A DNA stretch of 64,000 nucleotides from Henckelia pumila (GCF_033568475.1 NC_133122.1:136965402-137029401); one strand, 5' to 3'. Positions 1 through 10,540 are shown, numbered from the stretch's first letter. Translations and numbers: made by a program. The notes: generated from the sequence alone by a model not told the origin.

Positions 1-163
1 GGAACCGGAACCGGATGAACCGGTTCAGAAAATCCTGAACCGGTTCAATCCATAATTAATGGATTGGTCCCGGGTCCGGTTCTTCCATACCGGGTTCGGT
101 TCCGGGTTTTTAGGGTCGGGTCCGGTTCGGTTCCGGGCCGAACCGAACCATTAAGCATGCCTA
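1..163. mobile_element. hAT-like element terminus (partial)
   Basis: The stretch is built from GGTTC/GAACC runs of both polarities and ends in the motif AAGCATGCCTA. Subterminal GGTTCGG/CCGAACC arrays ending in a short GCATGCCTA-type tip are usual for plant hAT elements. The other end lies outside the window, so no TIR pair or 8-bp duplication can be checked. It could be a simple repeat array instead. Confidence 0.4.
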
Positions 164-165
164 TC

Positions 166-459
166 CTATCCTACCCTTTCTAAATGAATAAGAGCCACAA
201 TATAATAGTGTGGAAGATAGCTCTCACTCAATTAGTTGATACTTATGGAACTATAAAATGATGCAGTAAGAGTAAAGACAAAAAATTATTTATGGATGTT
301 TGGAGCTCAATCTCCTACGTCATTCCTTCTTTCACGAAGGAATGATATACTAAAAGACTTTGGTTATTACAATGTCTCGTAATAAACCCACTCCAAATTA
401 GGACTTATCATTTGCTTAAGGTGAAACTCCTAGATTCACGCTGATAAGATACATAGTTC
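166..459 (-). repeat. LTR fragment left of the Harbinger insertion
   Basis: Non-coding sequence that I read as the outer part of the same minus-strand LTR as 4752-5586, separated from it by the Harbinger element and its TTA duplication. It includes a short inverted repeat (CATTCCTTC / GAAGGAATG near 320-345). The outer LTR edge was not located. Joining the two pieces is an inference from the duplicated target site. Confidence 0.45.
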
Positions 460-480
460 TTAGAGCACCCACAATGGGTG

Positions 481-604
481 TTCATTGGGTGTTATTAACA
501 CTCAATGAACACCCATGTGGGTGTTCATAGTATTGTGGGTGGGTGTTATTAACACCCACCCACAAGAGAGAGAAGATGGGCGTTCACAGTTGTGAACGCC
601 CATC
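481..604. repeat. three consecutive hairpin palindromes in the Harbinger 5' end
   Basis: Three inverted repeats follow one another just inside the left terminus: an imperfect one at 481-509, a 33-bp one at 533-565 with a one-base centre, and a 30-bp one at 575-604 with 14-bp arms and a 2-base centre. All contain variants of GGGTGTT or GGGCGTT, related to the terminal repeat. They may be subterminal transposase sites or stem-loops; neither can be shown from sequence. Confidence 0.7.
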
Positions 605-1049
605 TTTCTTTTCTCTTTTTTTTTTACAAAATGGGGCGTGCTTGCACGCCCCATCACTTTCTTTTGCGCCAGGAAGAGAGTGTGCATGTGCAGACGCGTG
701 GGGCCCGCGTCTGCACCTGCATTATTTTATTTTTTTAAAATTTTTTTTAACTTTTTAATTTAAATAATAATAAATAACGATAATATATTCAATTATTTGT
801 CAGATTGTGTTAAACTACTGCATTTTTTAACGAAATTTTTTTATTGTTATTTATTTTATTTTATTTTTTAATAATAAAAAAAAATAAATAAATTCTAACG
901 GCTAGTTAACGGCTAGTTAGAATTTTCATCTATAAATACTCACCAATGCTAACACCAAAACTCATTCCACTTCCAATACTCTTCAATTCTACTTTCATTC
1001 TCTCCTATATCTTTTTTACTCTTTTCTGAAATCTTATTTTCTATCCGAA

Positions 1050-2316
1050 ATGGATGAAAATACGAGGGCATATCTTAGATATTTGTTGAATTCTACACAA
1101 AACTCGCAAGAAAATTCATCTTCCCAAAATCCACAAATTCCACCAACTCATCAATATCCACAGCCATTTCCAAATATGTAGTTTCCTCCACAAAACCTTC
1201 AAAATTTCCAAGGCTTTGGAAATTTTATGAGCCATACGAATTATACCCCCAGAGGTCCACAACAACCGCTTTCAGCCGACTATTGGCAAAACACGAGTCA
1301 TCCACAATTCACGCCGCCCGGTTCTTCAAGGCTTTGGTTTCCCACACATAACTGGTATGCATTTTTCATCTTCGATGCCGACTGAACCTGCATCTCCGAC
1401 TTTTGTCCCAGAGACTCAACTTTCCGATCGTGAATCCCCAATCGAGGTGGTGAATTTAGAAAAAACGGTTTCGGATGCTGAGGGTACGAGAAAGCGTTCG
1501 ACTTGGACAAAGGTTGAAGATGAGGTCTTGGCGAGAAGTTTTGTCACAATCAGTGATGATCCAATAATCGGCAATGACCAGTAGGCCGATGCATTTTGGG
1601 GACGTGTCGCAAGCTACTACAATGACAATCGTCCTGCAGGTTCAAACAGCAGAAAAGCTAATGTTATACGGTCACATTGGCACAACACAATCCAGAAGAA
1701 GGTAAATCGATTCAACGCAAATTACAATAGTATATACAGTTTATATCGCAGTGGTCACAGTGATGAAGACATATTGAGGTTTGCGTATGAAAAATATTGC
1801 GAAGAAAACAATGGTGTTGCGTTCAACCTCGAGCATGTGTGGAGAATTGTTAAAGATCATCCAATGTTTACTCCACAATCCGATGATCACTTTGTGGCCA
1901 CAAAAAAGACGAGGACCTCTGAGTCAGGAGCAAGCAACACATCTTTCAACCAAAATGTGAGCATAGACATAGATGACGAAGATACTCATCCAATGGGTAG
2001 GAAGGCAGCAAAAAGAAAGGGAAAAGACAAAGTCAAATCGACTATGGAGGATCTGACAGTAAACTATGACAGTATTTTTTCAAAGTTCAACGAGTATACA
2101 AACGTAAAGAAGTCTGAAGTCGATCTGAAACAAAAACAACTTGAAGTTGAGGAGATTAAGGCAAAAGCTTCTTTGTCCAATGCAGAAGCTAAGAATCGTC
2201 GATTGAAGTTGAAGGAGTACGAGATCTTGAACAAAGACACCTCACAAATGACTACTGAGCAACTTATCATACATGAATGTTTGTGCAAGGATATCAGGTC
2301 GAGTTGGAATATCTAA
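1050..2316 (+). pseudogene. Harbinger ORF1, Myb/SANT-like DNA-binding protein, broken
   Basis: This is the partner protein of PIF/Harbinger transposases, which in the family binds DNA and brings the transposase to the element. The likely start is at 1050 (MDENTRAYLRYLLNS). A TAG at 1179-1181 interrupts a Gln/Pro-rich N-terminus; the frame then shifts near 1325-1340; the trihelix-like region (RSTWTKVEDEVLARSF) follows from about 1494; a second TAG lies at 1582-1584; the rest (FWGRVASYYNDN, then a Lys/Glu-rich coiled coil) is open to 2316. Two stops and one frameshift make a functional product very unlikely. Identity as ORF1 is supported by position, strand and the SANT-type Trp pattern. Confidence 0.85.
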
Positions 2317-3054
2317 ACTGTTTGCGCATTTCGATTGATTGTATTGTTTAATTATTGTATTTCGGAGTGTTTGTATTGTTTAGTTATTGTATTTTCGAGT
2401 GATTGTAATGTAGAAGTACTATATTTCCGAGTGATTGTAATTTTAAATTATTGTGGTTTCGAGTGATTGTAATTTTTAATTATTTGATTTTCGAGTGATT
2501 ATAATATTTAATTAGTGTGGTTCCAATTATTGTGATTTAAAATTTTTATCAACTTTGAAAACTAGTCATTACAAACTAGTAATATCAAATTTCTAATTAT
2601 CCAACAACTTGACTTATTATCTTTGAAGCAAAATGGGTTTGATAAAAGAAATATAGAACGAAAAAGGAAAAAAAAAGATGATGGAATTGGTATAATTATT
2701 AAAGTTGTTGGATTGCTCAAGTTATGTGGATTCTCTAAGAATGCAAGCCACGTTAGGTATCTACTACAATCAATTTTAGAGACTTTTTTTATTAAAATAA
2801 TATAAAAATAAAGAATATATATTAAAGTATACAATTTGAAAAAGTTGATGAATGTATTAAACTATCCGTTGCAAAATATTCGTTAGAAACTATCCATTGC
2901 AAACTAGCCGTTAGAATCTAGTCGTTGCAAAATAGCCATTGGAAACTAGTCGTTGCAAGATATCCTTTATATATAGACACATTGTGCTAAGATATTTGCA
3001 TTTCACTAAGATACCTTTCACAAACATATATACAACAACATATTTGCTTCGAAC
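2317..3054 (+). other. Harbinger inter-ORF spacer
   Basis: AT-rich spacer between ORF1 and the transposase. It holds degenerate iterations of TTTCGAGTGATTGTA (about 2360-2510) and of the word pair AACTAGTCGTTGCAA / AACTATCC (about 2860-2960). No gene is seen. Confidence 0.6.
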
Positions 3055-4371
3055 ATGTCTCATTCCACGGACAACTCTAGCTCAAGTTCCAGCTCGACAA
3101 GCGAAGAAGAAGTACATGTTCAAATCCATGAGCAAGATGATGATCCAGTAGAAGAATTGATGTTAATGGTACTTCAACAACACCAACAAGTTATGGAAGC
3201 ATATCAGAGGAGAGAAACACGCAGAAGAAGGAGGTTCATCCAAAGAAATCGTGAAGCCGGTCATGAGAGGCTCGTCAATGATTATTTCTCTACAAACCCG
3301 GTGTATCATGACGGAATATTTCGAAGACGTTTTCGAATGCGAAGAGAGTTATTCCTTCGCATAGTGACTGCCTTAGAGAATCATTCGACGTTTTTTCAAC
3401 AAAGGAAAGATGCTGTGCGAAGAAAAGGGTTGTCACCACTACAAAAATGTACCGCTGCGATTCGCCAACTGGCTTACGGAGTCCCTGCAGATCATCTTGA
3501 CGAGTACCTACGTATGGGTGAATCCACTTCCATCAGGTGTCTTTTCAAGTTTTGCAAATACTTGGTTGAAATATTTGGTGATAGGTACTTAAGAAGACCA
3601 AATGCTGATGATGTTCAACGTCTTCTTCAAATGCATGATGACAGACACGGCTTTCCTGGCATGTTGGGTAGCCTTGATTGTATGCATTGGAAATGGAAAA
3701 ATTGTCCGGTTGCTTGGAAAGGTCAATTTACAAGGGGGCATGGGTCACCAACAATTGTGCTAGAGGCGGTTGCGTCTCATGACTTGTGGATTTGGCATGC
3801 CTTCTTTGGGGTCGCCGGTTCACGCAACGATATCAACGTGTTATATGAATCTCCAATCTTCAACAACGTCTTGCAAGGAAATGCGCCGGAGGTTAATTTC
3901 ACGGTGAACGACACTACATATACAAAAGGTTATTATTTAACAGATGGAATATATCCCGAGTGGGCTACTTTCGTTAAGGCTTTTCCTTGCCCGGAGGATC
4001 CCAAGAGAAAGTTGTTTAAGGAAAGACAGGAATCTGCAAGAAAAGATGTCGAGCGGGCATTTGGGGTGCTTCAATCTCGATGGGCGATTTTCAGAGGCCC
4101 AGCTCGCTATTGGTATAGGAAAAAGTTAAAACAAATAATGTTAACATGCATTATTTTGCATAACATGATTATTGAGGACGAGGGAGGTCACGTGATAAAT
4201 TGGTACAACGATGAAGGGGATGAACTTGCACAAACTATCCAAGGCTCCAACCGAGGCTTTCAGGATTATCTTCGGACAAATTCAGAGCTACGTGACACTC
4301 AAGTTCATCACCAACTTCGCGCGGACTTAGTGGAGCATATCTGGGGGAATTACAACAACATGAATCCGTGA
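3055..4371 (+). CDS. Harbinger DDE transposase (HARBI1-like nuclease), intact
   Basis: 438 residues, uninterrupted. The Ser-rich N-terminus and a basic region (residues about 50-70, RRETRRRRRF) precede the DDE nuclease fold. The catalytic triad is visible: Asp208 in GSLDCMHWKWKNCP, Asp259 in GSRNDINVLYESP and Glu333 in DVERAFGVLQSRW, the arrangement of the DDE_4/HARBI1-type family that cuts and pastes at TTA sites. The start at 3055 is the first ATG of the frame and begins MSHSTDNSSSSSS. Because ORF1 of the same copy is broken, activity would need an ORF1 protein from elsewhere. The protein would act in the nucleus on the element termini. Confidence 0.93.
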   Translation: MSHSTDNSSSSSSSTSEEEVHVQIHEQDDDPVEELMLMVLQQHQQVMEAYQRRETRRRRRFIQRNREAGHERLVNDYFSTNPVYHDGIFRRRFRMRRELFLRIVTALENHSTFFQQRKDAVRRKGLSPLQKCTAAIRQLAYGVPADHLDEYLRMGESTSIRCLFKFCKYLVEIFGDRYLRRPNADDVQRLLQMHDDRHGFPGMLGSLDCMHWKWKNCPVAWKGQFTRGHGSPTIVLEAVASHDLWIWHAFFGVAGSRNDINVLYESPIFNNVLQGNAPEVNFTVNDTTYTKGYYLTDGIYPEWATFVKAFPCPEDPKRKLFKERQESARKDVERAFGVLQSRWAIFRGPARYWYRKKLKQIMLTCIILHNMIIEDEGGHVINWYNDEGDELAQTIQGSNRGFQDYLRTNSELRDTQVHHQLRADLVEHIWGNYNNMNP

Positions 4372-4748
4372 ATTAATATTGTATTTGTTATTTTTAATTT
4401 CTTTGTATTGTGATTTTTTTAAATTTATTGTTGCATTTGAATTTAATAATTTCGTTGTATTGAATAAATATATTAAAATGATTTTTTTATTTTTAAAATT
4501 AATTAAATTAAAACTTAAAAAATAATATTATAATTTTAAATATATTATAAAATGTAAAGAAAATGAATTTATTTAGTATAAAATAATTTTATAATGTTGA
4601 GTGGAATGTGGTACCCATAAATAATGAGTGTTAATGTTAATAGGATTGTGGGTGGAAAGAAGGATGTACTATTAATAGTGGGGCCCATGACTTTTGATGA
4701 TGTGGAGGGTGTTATTGGTGTTATTAATGGATAGAGTTGTGGATGCTC
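4372..4748 (+). other. Harbinger 3' untranslated and subterminal region
   Basis: AT-rich tail of the element ending in iterations of GGTGTTATTRRTG and the right terminal repeat. No gene is seen. Confidence 0.6.
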
Positions 4749-4751
4749 TTA

Positions 4752-5586
4752 TCACAGCTATTTCAGTAACACAAATGATATCTAAGCTCTTTGAAGCTTA
4801 GCAGCTCAAATCCGTAGTATGATTTTTATGCTTCTTCAATCGGTAGCTTGGATTTGAGTAACCCTTAGATAAATATCTTCAAGATGAGATATATTTTTGT
4901 TTTGCGAAGGGTTGAGTGAGCAAATAGAATATCTCAAGAGTTGTGGTTTGCTCGAGTGCTTGAGTAAGCAATAGGCTGCTCTGTTTCTTCTTCGAAATAG
5001 GCTGATATTTAAATATCTTCTCTCCAACGTATCTTTAGTCTTGGAATTGTTGATTTGTTTTTATTCCGTTGACAACATGGTAGGCTACGTCTTCTCACAC
5101 AGATACTTGTCTGTGTAAATCTTTACTGTAGTTGCCTTTTTGTCTTTTCAAGAGTCTTTGCAATAAATGCTATTTGTGTTCCTCAGAAGACGCCTTAAAT
5201 GTTTGTCCTGTCACATTTAAGTTGTCTTGTCAAGGATCCATTACTCAGTGACTTTAGAGAGTTGGTAGATATATCGATATGGCCGTTGTATTTTTCATAC
5301 TTCGGTTCTGAATAGATCAGTAGATATCTCTGAGGTAAGTTTCTTAATCAGTAGACTGCTTTGATATCGGTAAGATCAGTAGATATCTCTGAGGTAAGTT
5401 TCTTAATCAGTAGACTGCTTTGATATCGGTAGGCTTCTTGATCAGTATATTGCTTTGATATCGGTAAGCTTCTTGATCAGTTGACTGCTTTGATATCGGT
5501 AGGATATTTCACTTTTTACAACAAATAGCGGCTATACTATGACAATGATATATTGCTTTGTTTTCACCAAAACTTAGGATTCAACA
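4752..5586 (-). repeat. 3' LTR (inner part) of a minus-strand LTR retrotransposon
   Basis: Read on the minus strand, the LTR begins TGTTGAATCC at 5586 and is preceded at 5587-5600 by a purine-rich tract (complement of TTTTCCCCTTTTT), as expected for a polypurine tract next to a 3' LTR. The LTR continues leftwards to the Harbinger target site and, beyond the insertion, into 166-459. It carries the tandem repeats described at 5315-5500. Confidence 0.65.
5315..5500. repeat. tandem repeat inside the LTR
   Basis: Two practically identical 59-bp units (5315-5373 and 5374-5432), each ending in GCTTTGATATCGGTA, are followed by two shorter units of about 33 bp (from 5433) that keep the same TTGATCAG...GATATCGGTA core. 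Such arrays are common in the U3 part of LTRs. Confidence 0.85.
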
Positions 5587-5760
5587 ATTTTCCCCTTTTT
5601 GATGATGACAAAACCTGAGCCCCAAAAATCTTAATTCATGAAGATAAGATAGTGAATTCATTACGAGGATGTATTGCATTAATACAATATTTTTTGTACA
5701 AAATACTTGAAAATAAAGAGTTTCAATAAAATCCTATTACACCTACTGCAATGAAGGATT

Positions 5761-6145
5761 TTACCTGTCAAACCAGCTACTGCCTCTGCTACTGCTCATT
5801 TTGCTTCGCTTGTGCTCAATTTCTCTTTGTTTCTGGGAAGGTGGATCTCGTGATTGAAGATCTATATCAGCGACTGATTTTCTTGATTCTTTTCCCTCTT
5901 TGACATCACCACGTTTTAGATAAGAAATAATCTTGGTGATTTGAGTACCAACGGTGGTTTGAAAAGAGTCAATGCGGGAGTTGATATGAGCCGTCATGTT
6001 AGCTTTAAGAACTGCTATATTTGCGGTGGTATGTCCATTGGTATGACGAAAATTTTGGATCACTTTGTCAACCGACCCAAATACGCTCCGAACGAGCCAA
6101 TAGAACATCCATCTCAACACAAAGTGCCACTGTCAGACAGTTGAG
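5761..6145 (-). pseudogene. 3' ORF of the minus-strand LTR element, C-terminal part
   Basis: An open stretch of about 119 codons rich in Lys, Ser, Asp and Arg near its end, with a heptad-like hydrophobic pattern (IAVLKANMTAHINSRIDSF) suggesting a coiled coil. It looks like the continuation of 7709-9100, from which it is separated by a LINE insertion. The position between the LTR and the upstream part matches the extra 3' ORF some plant copia elements carry. I do not recognise a specific domain. Confidence 0.45.
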
Positions 6146-6831
6146 GTTGTCTATGAGCAGGTTCCCCATTTTTGTACTCATTTTCGTTTGCTGGGCCATT
6201 CCCTTGAGTTTTGTTCTCTAAATGGTTCATCTCGGCGTAGTAGATGGCCCAGAGGTCAGGGTAAGACTTCTCAGGTTCCGAAGGTTTCTTCCCCTCATTT
6301 TGGGGTTAGTCTCAGGATAGACAGCAGGCTTTGGTTCCTTCACCTAGTGTTGGTGTTTCGATTGCTGGCGATGGGTGGACACATAATAAGGGTAGACAGT
6401 GACGTTCTAAAGATCAGGGTCGTGTTCTGCCCCAATCGTTGTTAAATCCATTTGAGGCCCTCTGGGACTTAAATAAGGATGTGGGTAAGGGTACTTCTGC
6501 TATTGGTTCTAGCTCTGCCTCAGATTTGCCGTTGATTGGTGAGGATGAGTCTCTGAACAGATAGAGGTGGTGAACTTTGCTACACCACAAACTGATGTTT
6601 CTGCTGATGGTGAGGGTCCAGACATTGTTCTTCCAGCTCCTGTTTGATTTTTAGTGTATGATGTTGCTACTGATAAGGGAAAGAAGGTGAAGACTGCGAT
6701 GACGGCTTCTCATGCTTCGGCGAGTCATCCCCCTTATCTATCCACACGCACGCGCTCTTAGAAGCGATATGGATCTTTGACACAACAGCGTCGACAATGT
6801 GCTTCCTTGGGGCATCCTCCTTGAGTAGCTG

Positions 6832-6988
6832 TTTTGTAATGGACTGTGCTTTCTCTCTGCTGGCCCAGCCATTTTACTACTCATGGCCTTCTTCCCCCTG
6901 GTGGGAAGTTTTATGCCCTACCCAGACTCGAACCTTGTACCTCCAGGCTAAGTACAAAGTCTTATCAAGTTTGGTACCATTGAACTAG
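6832..6988 (-). mobile_element. tRNA-derived SINE copy a
   Basis: On the minus strand the copy starts at a degenerate A box (CTAGTTCAATGGTACC), has a B box GGTTCGAGTC, and ends in TCCATTACAAAA. It is head to head with copy b. Confidence 0.72.
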
Positions 6989-7152
6989 TCTAGCTCAATG
7001 GTACCAGACTTGAAAAGACTTTGTACTTAGCCTGGAGGTACAAGGTTCGAGTCTGGGGAGGGCATGAAACTTTCCACCAGGGGAAAGAAGGCCTTGAGTA
7101 GCAAAATGGTTGGGCCAACAGAGAGAAAAGCCCAGTCCATTACAAAAAAGGG
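6989..7152 (+). mobile_element. tRNA-derived SINE copy b
   Basis: A box TAGCTCAATGG at 6991, B box GGTTCGAGTC near 7042, and a conserved body (AAGGCCTTGAGTAGCAAAATGG) ending in CCATTACAAAA. It is nearly the reverse complement of copy a and meets copy c at a 34-bp perfect palindrome (7137-7170). Confidence 0.75.
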
Positions 7153-7488
7153 CGCCCTTTTTTGTAATGGTCCGGGTGCGTCCCATCTCTCTCGGGAGCC
7201 CGCAACCATTTTTGCTACTCATGGCCTTCTCCCCACCTGGCTAGGGGAGTTTTTTCCCTCCCTAGGGATCGAACCTTGTAACTTCAAGCTTAAGTGCAAA
7301 GTCTTTTGATCCCTGGTACCATAGGGGAGTTTTTGCCCTCCCCAGGGATCGAACCTTATACCTCCAGGCTTAAGTACAAAGTCTTTTGATCCCTGGTACC
7401 ATTGAGCTAATCCAGGTGGGGAGAAGGCCATGAGTAGCAAAAATGGTTGCGGGCTCCCGAGAGAGATGGGACGCACCCGGACCATTAC
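7153..7488 (-). mobile_element. rearranged SINE copies c and d
   Basis: Copy c is in minus orientation, with its tail at 7160-7245 and a B box near 7270. A body segment of about 76-80 bp is then repeated (7248-7322 and 7323-7402), the second ending in an A box (complement of GGATTAGCTCAATGG). A plus-oriented tail follows at 7412-7488 that is the reverse complement of 7160-7245. The result is an inverted repeat with the duplicated body in its loop. Confidence 0.65.
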
Positions 7489-7708
7489 ATGTTTGATGAT
7501 GGTTTACTTAGGTGGGCGTTTACTGTAGGTTTTTTACTTGCCCACTGATGTTTTATTTTGTTTTATGGACTCTTGTAGTCTTTTATGCATTATGTATTGA
7601 TGTACTTTTGTACCTTTTGGAAAGGTCTTGGTCTAGTCTCCCTCTCTATCTGGTGTTTGTTATGCTGTTTTAATAAAATAAGTGGCTATGCCATCTTTCT
7701 TTAAAAAA

Positions 7709-9100
7709 AAGCAGCTTCCATGGCATGAAAATTCTTGTCTTTATAGTTCTTCAGCTCAGTCACGCAACCGTTAATATCAGTGGATAGACTGGTCAGACAA
7801 GAGATGATTGCAGTACGAGAGTCAGTAATTGCTGCATCTTGTCCTTGAATGCGATTGGTGAGGCTTTGTACGGCCGTGCGAAGATGTTCAACGACTCTCT
7901 CAAGATCATTATTAGATAAAGCTTGTTTAGCGTCTGAGCTGTGTTGATATGTTAAGCTAAGATTTTCAAGTTGAGATGCCTGATGAGAGGTAGGCAAAAT
8001 AGAAGATACACCACCAACATCTTGATGAGATTCAGTAGGCTTTGAAGGAGATTTGCACAACCGAGACTCTGATGCAGTTAAGGTAATGGTAGGATGACTT
8101 TTTGCAATGCTTACAGTCTCAGTGACCGCATCAGTTTCAAGGTGAGGTGACGATTTTTGTCCATATTCAAATTCAGATAGAGATTTAAGAACTTTGAAAC
8201 AGATGTTAGTGGCACCTTTGGCAATTGAGTGCCAATAATAGCTATGCTGTGATCGACTGATGAAACAAGCAATGTTGCAGTTGGTTCTTTAGATATTGAG
8301 GTCTGTCCAACAGATGGAGGAGTACAATATGTAGGTGACTCATCTTGAGCTGCTATGAATGATCATTCCTCATCTGTGAAAATCGATTCATCTTCCTCAG
8401 ATGCATCGTGAGATTCCATAGTAATCATCATGGCTTGTGCTTCTTCAAGATACGTTTATTGTATTAATCTGATAGTCAAAATGACATGTGATGCTTGGAC
8501 CGATATTCATGAAGAAACTGACTTGTGACTTCAATAGATTGTTTCAGGCGTTCAATCACTTCACAATCATCTTTGGCAGTTTTGCGGAGAGTATTGAAAT
8601 TATTCTCTCTTTATTGAAGTACGTGGCGAGCAAGGCTGTCATGAAGTTGTACATCAACAAAAATAGATCGTCCTAAAGTTGTTTCGATGGTAGGTGTATC
8701 TGTCAGAATGAGCATCTTAACTTCGAGATGGGCTAGACGGCTCAATTTCTTTTCTGTGAGAATTTGAGAAAAAGGAACCTGGGTCCTGTATAGAAACCAT
8801 TCATCAAATTCTCTGAGCCTAAGCCTTACAGCAAGAAGAATACCTGATAAGATAAGAAGAGTTTCTGTTTAGGCAGTAGATGGCATCTTTGATGTAGGAA
8901 TAAGGATTGCTTTTCCCTTGTCCTGGGGATCAATTGAAGACTGGATAACATTATGGGAATCAGATGGCTCGGCAATATTAATGCCCTTGGATTGGTATGG
9001 TACATACGGCATCCCAGCTGACTAATTGCTAGAAGTAGGCAAGGCGGTAGATGTACTATCGATCGTGACAACAATGCTTTCAGTAGTGGTTGTCAAATAA
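7709..9100 (-). pseudogene. 3' ORF of the minus-strand LTR element, N-terminal part
   Basis: Open stretches in shifting frames. One reads VRLREFDEWFLYRTQVPF and continues through DTPTIETTLGRSIFVDVQ (about 8640-8850). A second, from about 8150 down to 7709, is Ser/Thr-rich then coiled-coil-like (LENLSLTYQHSSDAK..., RTAVQSLTNRI). Several frameshifts and stops are present. It sits where copia elements of some plant lineages carry an env-like or unknown ORF between pol and the 3' LTR; pol itself has been lost, and the chromovirus LTR begins at 9117. Function unknown. Confidence 0.4.
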
Positions 9101-9116
9101 TGCAAGACAGATATTA

Positions 9117-10412
9117 TGTAGTGACCTTGCATGGAATCACCTACTAATTGGAAACTAATACATGCATTAAACTTAATACATCAACAGAGTAAAACGTGCG
9201 GAAACATAATCCATAATTTACATATCAGCTTAGTAAAAATAAGTCCAGGCTTAATACTATAGTGATACAACCATATCGAAAAACTTAAAAGTAAACATTA
9301 TACAGCTATATCGAATCCTGCTGTATAATTAACTCCTCAAGGCTCCTGCTCCCTAGTCCTGCCTTGAACTACCAGTTCTGTCCATCCTGTGACCTGCCCC
9401 GTGGAATAGGGTGTCCAAGATAATAACTAGGACGTGAGCGCTAACGCCCAGTATATAAACATGAGTAAACATATGTATATAATGCATGCAACATGATGAC
9501 TGGTAAAGGGTCTTCGAAAAGTCATGCTCAGAACCGGCGCCACATGAGTGCTTCCACCGCGCGGATCAACCTCTGGGTGCAACCATACTCATCTAGTACA
9601 CCAAAGTAGTCAGACATACATGTCCCCACCATCGCGGTACTCTCAGTGACAGACTATCGAGTATAGAGTTGAGCGGCTCTATAATAAGGTATAACAAGGT
9701 ATAGACTCAATGTGTATATGCACATGACATATGAATATGGAAAACGGTAAATGATACATCATGCCATATAATAATTCCAAATAAATGCAACATATAAACA
9801 TGTATACTCTCTGGCAATCTCAGTCAATGTGTACGTACCTCTAGGCTAGTTCAAGTATAGTAGGATCCTAGGTTCCAAGCCTATATTCAAAAGTTCACCG
9901 TATCACTACACAAGTTCTATAAGCCTTAACTAAGCTAATAAGTACTCCCAAAACTTAAATAGATTCCCGGACCATACCTTCGTCTGTAGATAGCCCTTTG
10001 ATGTCGCTGACTCTGGATGACTATAACAACTTCTTTGTTATTCCAGAATCTCACTATTATCGATAGGGTCCTCAAGTGTATAACTCACACTATATAACTG
10101 ATCGAAGAAGGAAACTCGGAATTCGTATTTGAAAATGAACTCCGGAGACCCCTATTTATAGCCAAAATTTCCGAACACGAACGTTGCGTCCATTCAAGGT
10201 TCGTTGCGTCCGTTCCTGCATGTTCGACACTTTTCAAAATTTGTAGCTTAGTCATCAAGCCACCTCATGCCTGCCTGTATCTCAAGGTTCGTTGCGTCCG
10301 TTTTGCCCCTCCATCGTTGCGTCCGTTCACCAACGGAAGCTCCGTTCTCTAACTTATCTTTTAAGTTTTGATTAATCATGTAATTACTTAAATTGAGATG
10401 CGGGTTACTACA
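9117..10412 (-). repeat. 3' LTR of a minus-strand Ty3/gypsy chromovirus
   Basis: The LTR starts TGTAGTGACC and ends GGGTTACTACA, i.e. TG...CA with an imperfect TGTAGTRACC inverted end. A purine-rich tract (complement of TTCTCTCCACC, 10413-10423) lies directly outside it on the pol side, fixing orientation. About 1296 bp. It contains a repeated TTCGTTGCGTCCGTT word near 10185-10330. Confidence 0.85.
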
Positions 10413-10540
10413 TTCTCTCCACCTTTAGATATTTCGTCCGCGAAATAAAATCTAAAGCAGTAATCATAATGAAACATCAAACTTATGTCTTATTACAACA
10501 ACTGTAATTACATCTTTTACATGATAATAAAAAATACAAA
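10413..10540 (-). promoter_or_regulatory. polypurine tract region
   Basis: On the minus strand the sequence next to the LTR is GGTGGAGAA, preceded by the conserved GCGGACGAAATATCTAAAG context seen in Tekay-type chromoviruses. It would prime plus-strand DNA synthesis. Confidence 0.7.

Larger units (their letters stand above)
463..4748 (+). mobile_element. complete PIF/Harbinger DNA transposon
   Basis: The element has terminal inverted repeats starting GAGCACCCACAA on the left and ending TTGTGGATGCTC on the right (one mismatch between them), flanked by TTA at 460-462 and 4749-4751. TTA duplications are the signature of the PIF/Harbinger superfamily. It carries the two expected genes on the same strand: a Myb/SANT-like protein (broken) and a DDE transposase (open). 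Length is 4286 bp. It sits inside the LTR of an older minus-strand LTR element. Confidence 0.92.
6146..7708 (+). mobile_element. internally deleted, 5'-truncated LINE
   Basis: The left part translates to an ORF1-type zinc knuckle (VPHFCTHFRLLGHSLEFC, about 6152-6205), typical of plant L1 LINE ORF1 proteins. The right part is a T/G-rich 3' UTR with AATAAAAT followed by a short A-run at 7701-7708. The endonuclease and reverse transcriptase are absent, so most of ORF2 is deleted. The middle is occupied by SINE sequences (6832-7488). It interrupts the 3' ORF of the surrounding LTR element. No clear target duplication is seen, so the 5' boundary is approximate. Confidence 0.6.

Noticed and set aside
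6991..7060. Possible tRNA gene (A and B boxes)
   Set aside because: The boxes are present but no cloverleaf with acceptor stem and anticodon arm is evident; the conserved downstream body shows it is a SINE.
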